DNA of 64,000 nucleotides from Chloroflexota bacterium. GTDB lineage: Bacteria; Chloroflexota; Anaerolineae; Aggregatilineales; UBA2796. The translations under genes were made by a program, and so were the position numbers. Position 1 is the stretch's first letter. Each line of letters begins with the position of its first letter. The notes under the pieces were generated by a model. The model was not told the DNA's origin. It saw only the letters and a list, made by a program, of their open reading frames with translations, and did not search any database. Positions 40,742 through 48,232 of this stretch are shown here, one piece after another. The DNA lies in assembly GCA_021325095.1 (NCBI GenBank), contig JAJPHV010000127.1:1-64000 (forward strand), given 5' to 3'.

Positions 40742-40836
40742 AACCTCACCCCCAACCCCTCTCCACGCTGTGGAGAGGGGCATCCTGGCCCACCGCTGCC
40801 CCCTTGCCGGGTAGGAGAGAAGCCAGGGAGGTGTTG
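40742..40836. repeat. CCTCACCCCC palindromic element, full but degenerate copy
   Basis: The left half is well kept (AACCTCACCCCCAACCCC, CTCTCCacgctgtGGAGAGGGG). The right half is decayed (GCCCCCTTGCCGGGTAGGAG, AGCCAGGGAGGTGTT). It lies between the convergent propeller gene and the hypothetical gene at 40839. Confidence 0.65.
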
Positions 40837-40838
40837 TT

Positions 40839-41267
40839 TCACGCTTCAGCCTCGTCTTTCGAGTCGGATGCTGGTGTTTCCTTCGATGGGCCGTCCAGCG
40901 CATCCCAGATGCCCTGCGGCAGTGATCGGCCCTTTTTCGCGCGCGGCGTGAAGGCGTTGTGCACGTTTCCGATCTTGCGCCGAAAATTCACCCGGTAAGT
41001 CGTCAGGTTTGCCATGTCGGTCTTGATCAGCCAGTGCTGCTCGATCAGCGAGCGCAGTGCCTCCTCGGCTTCGGCCTTGGTCAGGCGTTCGGCCTCCGGC
41101 AGCGCCTCGATCACCTTCCACAGTTGGGCGAAATCCATTTCGACGTGGCGCAGCATCAGCCGCATGATCCGGTAGAGCGCTGTGGGCAGTTCCAGCAGAT
41201 CGACTGCCGCCAGGCCGTTGTCCTGGTCGTTTTGCTCTGATTGGCCGCCCGATGGATCGAACAGCAT
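40839..41267 (-). CDS. Small protein with a winged-helix-like region, function unknown
   Basis: This 142-residue soluble protein has an internal region DLLELPTALYRIMRLMLRHVE followed by LTKAEAEEALRSLIEQHWLIKTD and LTTYRVNFRRKIG. The succession of helices and a short hairpin looks like a winged helix. The N- and C-terminal ends are acidic and disordered. I recognise no named family. AAGGTG precedes the ATG. It is 34 bases downstream of the alpha/beta hydrolase on the same strand, so the two may be co-transcribed. Confidence 0.65.
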   Translation of the reverse strand: MLFDPSGGQSEQNDQDNGLAAVDLLELPTALYRIMRLMLRHVEMDFAQLWKVIEALPEAERLTKAEAEEALRSLIEQHWLIKTDMANLTTYRVNFRRKIGNVHNAFTPRAKKGRSLPQGIWDALDGPSKETPASDSKDEAEA

Positions 41268-41301
41268 AGCAGCACCTTGTCCCTTTCTCAGGATTCCATG
41301 C

Positions 41302-42159
41302 TCAGAATTCCAGGTTGAGCAGCTTAACAGGCGTATTCAAGAACGCCCGCACGTAGCGCTGCGTGATGTCGGGCGTCTCGAACTGCGGCCAATGGCTGGC
41401 TTTGGGGATGATGCGCAGATCGGCATCTGGCATTTCGTCGGCCACCACACTCGCATCGCGGAGCGGCACGGTGTTATCCTCCATACCCCAGATGACCAGC
41501 GCGGGCACGGTGATCTGGCCGAGTTTGCCGCGCAGATCGCCGTTGCGCATCGCCCAGAAACACTCGGCGCGGGTGCGACCCTGCCCGCGCCGCCGGACGT
41601 CGGCCCGCAGGCGTTTGTAGTCCTGCTCGGTCACGCCGCTGCGCTCCGCAAATGAGGACGGGCGCATCAGGCGATCCGTCAGGCGCAGGAACTGCGGTTC
41701 AAACAGGATGGCGATGCCGCTGGCGAGGGGCAGCCGTTCCGCCAGGATGAGCGGCGCGACGAACATGTTCATGAACATCGACAGGTGACCGCTGATGGTT
41801 GGGCACAGCAGCACCAGCCGTTCGACCAGTTCTGGATGGCGCAGGGTCAGTGTCAGGCTGATCATGCCGCCCATCGAGTGCCCGACCAGCACGACGGGCC
41901 TGTCCGTCACCTGCCGGATCAGGGCAGCCATCAGGTCGGCGTAGCCAGCAATCGTTGCCGGTTCACGTCCCGGCGGCGAATCGCCATAGCCCGGCAGATC
42001 GACGGCCAGACAGCGGTAACGTTCGCCGAGCTGCGGCAGCAGAGGCGACAGCGCATACCACGAGCTTGACCATCCGTGAATCAGCAGGGCGACCTGCCCA
42101 TCGCCCCTGCCTTCCTCTTTGACGTGAACGGGGTGATCGTTGACGGTGTAGATGGTCAT
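41302..42159 (-). CDS. Alpha/beta-hydrolase fold enzyme
   Basis: The complete hydrolase of 285 residues shows the oxyanion segment LLIHGWSSSWYAL, the nucleophile elbow VLVGHSMGGMISL, the acid in VIWGMEDNTVPL and the catalytic histidine in ASHWPQFETPD. The lid region (about 125-195) contains FVAPLILAERLPLASG. Substrates of this subgroup (esterase, lipase or C-C hydrolase) cannot be told apart from sequence. GGAGAATC lies upstream of the ATG. It is probably the first gene of a two-gene unit with the hypothetical gene at 40839. Confidence 0.9.
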   Translation of the reverse strand: MTIYTVNDHPVHVKEEGRGDGQVALLIHGWSSSWYALSPLLPQLGERYRCLAVDLPGYGDSPPGREPATIAGYADLMAALIRQVTDRPVVLVGHSMGGMISLTLTLRHPELVERLVLLCPTISGHLSMFMNMFVAPLILAERLPLASGIAILFEPQFLRLTDRLMRPSSFAERSGVTEQDYKRLRADVRRRGQGRTRAECFWAMRNGDLRGKLGQITVPALVIWGMEDNTVPLRDASVVADEMPDADLRIIPKASHWPQFETPDITQRYVRAFLNTPVKLLNLEF

Positions 42160-42235
42160 ACGGTTGATTCTCCGCTGCGCTGGCTGCCATCCACACTATC
42201 TTACTGGAATTTCAAAGTTTTGCAGGCAAGGGAGA

Positions 42236-43417
42236 TCAGTTCAGATCGATATTGATGTCGATCCAGTTGGTACGGCCCGGATAGACGTAAAACAGTGTTC
42301 GGAATTTCAGCCCGCCGTCCGGGAGTTTGACGAAAATCGTGTAGTAGCCGGGCGGTAAATCTGGCACGGCGAAGTTTTCGCCCATCGCCAGGTCGCCGTT
42401 GACGGTGTTGTCGCCGTAACTGTAGGCGAAGCGGTACACGTCTGGTGACTGCACCTCGACTTCAATGCCTGTGATAGGGATACCGTTCAAGTCCAGCACC
42501 CGGCCTGCCAGCACGCCGTAGCCCTGGTAGGGCATGATCCAGAGTTCGGGGTTGCGGGTGCTGTTGTAGTCGTTGGGCTTGCCAGACCGCACCTCAAAAT
42601 GCAGGTGCGAGCCGAGGGCGACGCCTTCCGAACCGACCAAGCCGATCTCCTGACCTGCCTTGACCAACTGCCCGTTTGCCACCTCGATTTTGGACAGATG
42701 CCCGTACAGCGTGTAGATCGTCTGCCCGTCGGCGTCGCGCAGTGGGTGTTCGATCACGATGACATTGCCATAAAAATCGGGCTGCGGGCCGAACAGAATG
42801 TCTTTATCCGGCCCCGCATAATAGATCAGGCCGTCGCCCGCCGCCAGCACCGGCGTCCCCGTCTCGTTGGGAATATCGACGCCGTGATGAATCGGGCGCG
42901 TGCCACCATCCGTCGAGCCGTAAGAATAGTTGCGCGCCCAGTAGTTGGTGTAGCTGTCGCCAATGGGCCGCCGGAAGACGTAGTGATCTTTGAACTTGCG
43001 GCCCGGCGCGGGCGGTGTCCAGGTGGCGGCACTGCCCCCGAACGGCCCCGGCACAAGGGTGCTGATGGTGGTGCGCGCGATGGTCGGGACGAGCGTAAAG
43101 GTCGGACGGGCGGTATTGGTCGGGACTGCCGTAATTGGAAGGGCCGTCGGGCTGGGCACGAGCGTGGCCTGTGGGGTGGCTGTCGCCGCGAGGGTGGCCG
43201 TCGGGGTCAGCACGGTGGGCACGCTTGCCGTCTGTGTCGGGATCGGAGAGTTCTCGATGGCAACGACGGGTATCGGCGTCCACGAAGCCCGTGCCCTGGC
43301 CGTTGAAACGCCGTCCGGCGTCAGGGTGGGCGCCAGGGCGCCCACCGACTGGCAGGCTGCCAATAGCAACAGCACAGCGGGGAATATTGCGGCCCGGTTA
43401 AGCAGTCGAAGGGTCAT
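42236..43417 (-). CDS. M23-family lipoprotein peptidase
   Basis: The signal peptide ends in a lipobox (FPAVLLLLAAC). A Thr/Pro-rich linker of about 100 residues follows, then an M23/LytM domain (about residues 160-290) with the zinc and catalytic residues HHGVDIP, LYGHLSKIEV and SHLHFEVRSG. The C-terminal part is a beta-sandwich resembling carboxypeptidase-regulatory domains (GVLAGRVLDLNGIPITGIEV, LPPGYYTIFVKLPDGGLK). It probably cleaves peptidoglycan at the cell surface. It is the second M23 protein of the window and unrelated in its other domains to the LysM protein. It is monocistronic. Confidence 0.9.
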   Translation of the reverse strand: MTLRLLNRAAIFPAVLLLLAACQSVGALAPTLTPDGVSTARARASWTPIPVVAIENSPIPTQTASVPTVLTPTATLAATATPQATLVPSPTALPITAVPTNTARPTFTLVPTIARTTISTLVPGPFGGSAATWTPPAPGRKFKDHYVFRRPIGDSYTNYWARNYSYGSTDGGTRPIHHGVDIPNETGTPVLAAGDGLIYYAGPDKDILFGPQPDFYGNVIVIEHPLRDADGQTIYTLYGHLSKIEVANGQLVKAGQEIGLVGSEGVALGSHLHFEVRSGKPNDYNSTRNPELWIMPYQGYGVLAGRVLDLNGIPITGIEVEVQSPDVYRFAYSYGDNTVNGDLAMGENFAVPDLPPGYYTIFVKLPDGGLKFRTLFYVYPGRTNWIDINIDLN

Positions 43418-43460
43418 GATTACCTGTTTATTGGGGAGTGAGGTTCAGTGAAGTCATGCG

Positions 43461-45065
43461 CTATTTCAGCCCGGCGCGGGTCTCGGCAATCGAGAGGATT
43501 TCGGCGCTGAGAACGCGCGCCTCTTCGGCCAGCGCATGTGCAGCATCGGTCAGGTGACTCGCCACATTGGTGTCGGTCAGGCTGTGCGCGTTGATGCGCA
43601 CGTTCAGCGCAGCGCCTTCGATGGCAGCCAGCGCCATACGCGCCGCTACCGCTGCATCGGTCACGGCGTTGGCATTGCCCTGGTCAGCGACTTTACGACC
43701 CAGGCGCATGGCTTCCAGCGACAGGCGCATCACCTCCAATGGCACGTCGGCGGCCTCGCGCATGGCCGTCTGTACGGCTTGTTCGCGGCGCGGGTCGGCC
43801 CTGTCGATCTGGTAGGCCTGCATGACGGCGCTGTAGGCCGCCACGTCGCGCTGGATCGCGTTCAGCAGCCGCCGGCGCAATGACTCAGCCGCCGCCGCCG
43901 CAGCCGTCATATCCGCTTCCACCATCGCGTATTTCTTCTTGCCGATGGTCAGGCGGGCAACCATCTCCGCCAGAGCGGCGGCCAGCGCTCCGGCCAGCGC
44001 TGCTACTGCGCCGCCGCCGGGGGCAGCAGTGCCCTGCGCCACCTCGTCCACGAATCCGTTCAGGGTCGGCGTACCCGGCTCCGGGACAGCAGCATGGGCA
44101 GGCACGGTGGAGGCCAGGATAGTTGCACCCTCCGGGATGGGCGGTTCGGGCAGCTTCGGCCCCGGCTCCGGCACGCTCTGCAAACGCCGCTCCAGGAGTT
44201 GATCGGGCTCGAAGGCATCCAGTTGAAGATACCAGCGCGCCGTGTCGATCAGAGCATCTTCCGGGGCAAGGCCGATCAGTTCCGTGTAGGCAATGCCGAC
44301 GCCGTAGCGCTCTGCCTCGCGCCGGATCATCTCGACAGCACGGAAAATGGGCGTCTTCTCGAAATTGGTCAGATTCATCGATACCTGCGCCTTGCCTTCG
44401 ACCAGCAGGCCGAGCGCTTTGACGTAGCGCAGCCCGCCCGTCGAAAAGCGGATGGCTTTGGCGATCTTCCTGGCGATCTCCACGTCGGCGGTGGTCAGGT
44501 AGGCGTTAAAGGCGATCAGCGGCGGGCGGGCACCGATGACAGTCGCCCCGGCCTTGCCCAATTCCGCCGGGCCGTAATCCGGCATTCGGTTGGGGTCAGT
44601 CCGAATGGCGTCTTTGAGGCCCTCGTATTCGCCGCGCCGGATGTTTTCCAGGTTTTCGCGGTCAGGGCGGGTCGCGGCAGCTTCGTATAAATACACCGGA
44701 ATACCCAACTGGTCGCCGACGCGCTGACCGAGCCGCCGCGCAATCGCCACGCAGTCGGCCATCGTCACGTCGCGGATCGGCACAAATGGCACAACGTCCG
44801 TCGCCCCGATGCGTGGATGCTCGCCCCGGTGCACGTTCAGGTCGATGAGCGCTGCCGCTGTCTTGATCCCGGCGAAAGCTGCCGCCTCGACGGCTTCCGG
44901 TGACCCGGCAAACGTGACGACAGTCCGGTTGTGATCGGCGTCACTGCTGGTGTCGAGCAGGCGAACCGCCCCGGCGCTGGTGATAGCGGCCACAATGGCC
45001 TTGATTACGTCCTCGCGGCGACCTTCGCTAAAATTGGGGATACACTCGACGAGTGGATTGACCAC
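43461..45065 (-). CDS. ftcD: Glutamate formimidoyltransferase / formimidoyl-THF cyclodeaminase, bifunctional
   Basis: Residues 1-300 are formimidoyltransferase (PLVECIPNFSEGRREDVI, DHNRTVVTFAGSPEAV, HPRIGATDVVPFVPI, VSMNLTNFEKTPIF). Residues 335-530 are cyclodeaminase (FVDEVAQGTAAPGGGAVAAL, DVPLEVMRLSLEAM). Together they move the formimino group of histidine-derived formiminoglutamate to tetrahydrofolate and release ammonia, linking histidine breakdown to one-carbon metabolism. The fused architecture at 534 residues is like the animal enzyme and also occurs in bacteria. A 30-residue Pro-rich bridge joins the domains. The start is a GTG at 45065. No other hut genes are near. Confidence 0.94.
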   Translation of the reverse strand: MVNPLVECIPNFSEGRREDVIKAIVAAITSAGAVRLLDTSSDADHNRTVVTFAGSPEAVEAAAFAGIKTAAALIDLNVHRGEHPRIGATDVVPFVPIRDVTMADCVAIARRLGQRVGDQLGIPVYLYEAAATRPDRENLENIRRGEYEGLKDAIRTDPNRMPDYGPAELGKAGATVIGARPPLIAFNAYLTTADVEIARKIAKAIRFSTGGLRYVKALGLLVEGKAQVSMNLTNFEKTPIFRAVEMIRREAERYGVGIAYTELIGLAPEDALIDTARWYLQLDAFEPDQLLERRLQSVPEPGPKLPEPPIPEGATILASTVPAHAAVPEPGTPTLNGFVDEVAQGTAAPGGGAVAALAGALAAALAEMVARLTIGKKKYAMVEADMTAAAAAAESLRRRLLNAIQRDVAAYSAVMQAYQIDRADPRREQAVQTAMREAADVPLEVMRLSLEAMRLGRKVADQGNANAVTDAAVAARMALAAIEGAALNVRINAHSLTDTNVASHLTDAAHALAEEARVLSAEILSIAETRAGLK

Positions 45066-45144
45066 AGCCCGATCCTTAGGTTAGATTGTCTGGCCTGAGC
45101 AAGACCGCAATAGTATACCATCCAGGTTTTTTTGAGGAGTAATC

Positions 45145-45816
45145 ATGGCCCAAACGCTCTTAGGCAAAATCCAGATCCTGATCGCCGCGACGCTGCACAG
45201 CCTGCTGGATCGGGCACTCGAATCGAACTCGCTGGCCGTGTTCGACGAGTACATCCGCGATGCCGAACAAAGCATGGAGACCCTTAAATCCGCGCTGGTC
45301 GATCTTTCAGCCACGATCAAGACGCTGCGGGCCAAGTACGACGAAGCCTCCAACGAGGCGGCCAAACTCGATCTGCAAGTCGATGCCGCGCTTCAGCAAA
45401 ACAAAAACGTGCTGGCGAAGGTGGCGCAGTCCAAGCTGAATCACCAACTGGACATCGCCCGTACTTACCAGGATCAGTACGAGAAACAGAGCGCTACCTA
45501 CAACACCCTGCTCGAAGTGGTGCAGGTGCTCCAATCGAAGGTGGACATCCTGCATTCGCAGCGCGATCAGGTCGCCACTCTCCTACAACTGATCAACAGT
45601 AAAAACGTGATCGCCCACTCGATCAAGGACGTGGAAACCATTGCCGATGATCGCACGGCGCGCATCGTCGAGAACGTGCGGACGCAGCTTGATACTGCCG
45701 ATGCGCGCCTTGAAGTGGCGACCAGCCGCCTTTCCGATCAGCTTGATCAGGAGATTGGGGATGCGACTCTGAACGCCCAGCTTGAGGCGCGGCGGCAGCG
45801 TCTTGGCCTGACGTGA
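45145..45816 (+). CDS. PspA/IM30 family protein
   Basis: This 223-residue protein is almost fully alpha-helical and coiled-coil, as in PspA, Vipp1 and LiaH, which bind stressed membranes and form ESCRT-III-like assemblies. It starts with an amphipathic segment LLGKIQILIAATLHSLLDRA and has the family pattern EYIRDAEQSMETLKSAL. Long heptad regions follow, up to LEARRQRLGLT. GAGGAG lies six bases before the ATG. It is divergent from ftcD. No psp regulator is nearby. Confidence 0.9.
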   Translation: MAQTLLGKIQILIAATLHSLLDRALESNSLAVFDEYIRDAEQSMETLKSALVDLSATIKTLRAKYDEASNEAAKLDLQVDAALQQNKNVLAKVAQSKLNHQLDIARTYQDQYEKQSATYNTLLEVVQVLQSKVDILHSQRDQVATLLQLINSKNVIAHSIKDVETIADDRTARIVENVRTQLDTADARLEVATSRLSDQLDQEIGDATLNAQLEARRQRLGLT

Positions 45817-46040
45817 TGAGGAATTTGGAACCATCGCTCGTAAGATCAATCGCCGTGCAAAGGCGATAAACACCGAGGCCGATTACGACGAAACGTGGAC
45901 CGGTTCCGGGTCATACAGCACAGCCATAGGCTCAGGGTACGGCGGCACTGGCTGCAAAGCGCGCAACAGGATCGCAAGCACAATTTGGTGAGAACGCCAA
46001 TAATCGAACCACGTCATGCGGTTTTCTGAAGAAGTGGGAG
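45817..46040. other. Intergenic stretch with a start-less coding-like frame
   Basis: A plus-strand frame from 45815 to 46000 reads DEEFGTIARKINRRAK and onwards to a stop, with protein-like composition. It has no start codon and is closed upstream by a stop, so I do not call a gene. It may be a remnant. Confidence 0.35.
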
Positions 46041-48080
46041 TCAGCCCGTCGATTGCAGCAAGCCGATCTCGACCACCGCCATATTGTGTGTGGACTGCGG
46101 CATGGGCACGACCCCGACAAAGCGCGACGTGATATTTCGCAGCCAGAGATAATCCACGCGCGATGTGACTCCGTTGACCAGGTTCCAGGTGACCGCCTTC
46201 TCGGCTTGCAGCCCGGCAAAGGGATCGATGTAGCTCTGCGCCATGTACTGGTAAATGTCGGAGAAAGGTACGTTGTTGAATGTTCCGCCGACGACGGTGC
46301 GGCTGGTCAGTGCCGGGTCATTCTGGTTGATGAAGCCAAAAATCTCCTGAATCTGCTGTGTCTGATCCTGCTCCTGAGCCTGTACCGATTGGCCGCTGTC
46401 TTTCAATAAGAAGCCCAGCTGTGTGTTGTAAACGTGCAGTTCGGCCCGGTCAGGGGCCATCAGGCGCAGAAATTGCACGCCCATTTGCTTGCCCTGGCTG
46501 GTGAGCAGCAAGCCCTCGGCCTGCTGGACGGGCAGCCTGGTCAGGACGGCCAGGCCCTGCAAGCCCTCGTTGGTCGGGAAGTATTCGACCTGCATGTTCA
46601 ACTGGCGGGCCAGCCAGGCCGGTTGATCGACCCCGAAGCTGACCAGCCGCCCGGCCTCGACCTCTTGCAGCAGCACCACGTCCACACCTGAAGCGCGGAT
46701 TTTCTGCTCGATCTCGTTCAGGTCAGAATTGAAGTACAGGCTGTAGCCGCCATGCAGGTTGAGCGTGGCGATGCGCAGTTGATCGGTGGTTGCGGGCTGG
46801 CTCGCCACAATCGGGTGCGCCAGGGAGGCCGCCAGCACGCCCGCCCCCACGACCAGAGCCAGCGCCGCCAGGGTCTCAATCAGGCGGCCACCGCGCCAGG
46901 GCAGCCGCTTGCGGGCCAGGATGGCGGGCAGCCCGCACAGCAGCGTCGCAAAGAGCACGACCACCCATCCCAGGCCCCGGAAAGCCCGCAGCAGCGAGCC
47001 ATACGGCTCCGGGATGCCACGAATGAAGGCGTATTCGTAGGTAAGAAAATCGGCCCCGGTCAGCAGCAGAAAGACCATCACGCCAAAAATGACCCCGATG
47101 GCGGTGAAGTTGCGCCTTCCATCCGAGGGCTGGACGACCCACCACCAGGACAGGCTGATCATCAATTGGGCCACGATCAGGGCCGCTGCCGCCAGCATCC
47201 CCGTGAAACGGAAGCCAAGCACCAGCAGCAAGCCGATCATCAGGAACCAGACCCAACCGCGATACTGCCCGTCAAAAATGCCCAGGAAACGCCGCGCCAG
47301 TTCGCGTATTTCAGCGACCAGGGGCAGAAGGGTGGCGACGGTTAGCCAGGGGGCAACCGTGATGTAATCTACCCCCGCCCGGTGCGCAACGGTGTTGGAG
47401 AGGCCAAGCACAGCAAATTCAAGGTAGAGCAGCCCGCCGAAAGCAAAGGCACTCCAACCGCCGATCTCGCCGCGCGGTTCCTGGGTCTTTTCCTCGCTGG
47501 CGGCGATTCGCTCGAAGATGACCGTCAGGGCAGCGATGGCGAACAGCATCAGCGAAATGATGGTCTGGGTGGGCAGGAAATCCGCACGCCACGTCACATC
47601 TGCCGTATTGCCGTACAGCCGGATCATCTGATCGCCCGCGAAGCCCAGGATCAGGCAGACAGGCAGCATTCCGGGCCGCCGTACCGCAACGATGGCGAGA
47701 TATAGCCCTGCCGCGCCCGCCGCAATGGCCGCGCCCGCGACGCCGAAGGTTGTGCCACCATTGGCCGTCATGAAAACGCGGCCCGCCGCCACGACGATAG
47801 CCGCGATGGCCGGGCTGAACCACAGTCTCCCGAACAGGACAGCCAGCAGGGGCATCAGCGCGGCAGCCGCCGTCACCGCCAGCTCAGTCTGCACACTCGC
47901 CATGTCGACGACGCCAGGGACACCGGCGATCAGCGAAGGGTCGTTGGTCTGGGCAACGAGGTTGGCGCTGCCCACGTGCGCATAGAGCGTTCCGTACAGA
48001 AAGCGGACGGTCTGGACAAAGAACAGCCCGACCAGGGCAGCTTCAACAAGGCGGAAAATATCGCGTCGGTATCGGGCCAT
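46041..48080 (-). CDS. Polytopic membrane protein with a C-terminal exonuclease/endonuclease/phosphatase-like domain
   Basis: About a dozen hydrophobic segments occupy residues 10-430. The C-terminal 245 residues resemble the EEP superfamily: LRIATLNLHGGYSLYFNSD, VDVVLLQEVEAGR, GLAVLTRLPV, VDYLWLRN. Two catalytic positions look lost. The GDFN motif reads GGTFNNV, and the terminal SDH reads STHNMAV. The enzyme may be inactive or use altered chemistry. It is possibly a membrane-bound signalling or lipid-modifying protein. The start is placed at ATG 48080. The frame to 48185 reaches the intergenic region of the divergent amidohydrolase. Confidence 0.78.
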   Translation of the reverse strand: MARYRRDIFRLVEAALVGLFFVQTVRFLYGTLYAHVGSANLVAQTNDPSLIAGVPGVVDMASVQTELAVTAAAALMPLLAVLFGRLWFSPAIAAIVVAAGRVFMTANGGTTFGVAGAAIAAGAAGLYLAIVAVRRPGMLPVCLILGFAGDQMIRLYGNTADVTWRADFLPTQTIISLMLFAIAALTVIFERIAASEEKTQEPRGEIGGWSAFAFGGLLYLEFAVLGLSNTVAHRAGVDYITVAPWLTVATLLPLVAEIRELARRFLGIFDGQYRGWVWFLMIGLLLVLGFRFTGMLAAAALIVAQLMISLSWWWVVQPSDGRRNFTAIGVIFGVMVFLLLTGADFLTYEYAFIRGIPEPYGSLLRAFRGLGWVVVLFATLLCGLPAILARKRLPWRGGRLIETLAALALVVGAGVLAASLAHPIVASQPATTDQLRIATLNLHGGYSLYFNSDLNEIEQKIRASGVDVVLLQEVEAGRLVSFGVDQPAWLARQLNMQVEYFPTNEGLQGLAVLTRLPVQQAEGLLLTSQGKQMGVQFLRLMAPDRAELHVYNTQLGFLLKDSGQSVQAQEQDQTQQIQEIFGFINQNDPALTSRTVVGGTFNNVPFSDIYQYMAQSYIDPFAGLQAEKAVTWNLVNGVTSRVDYLWLRNITSRFVGVVPMPQSTHNMAVVEIGLLQSTG

Positions 48081-48232
48081 GCGGTTGTCGGTTTTTATCC
48101 CTTTACCCCGTGCGTCGGGCAAGTAACGTTCCGGCAAGCAGCCACAATTGTACGCGATTTGCGCGGGTGCGCTATACTGATCCAAATTTCTCCGCGTCGT
48201 AGTGCCACAGGATGTTTTCAGTGAGGGCGCAT

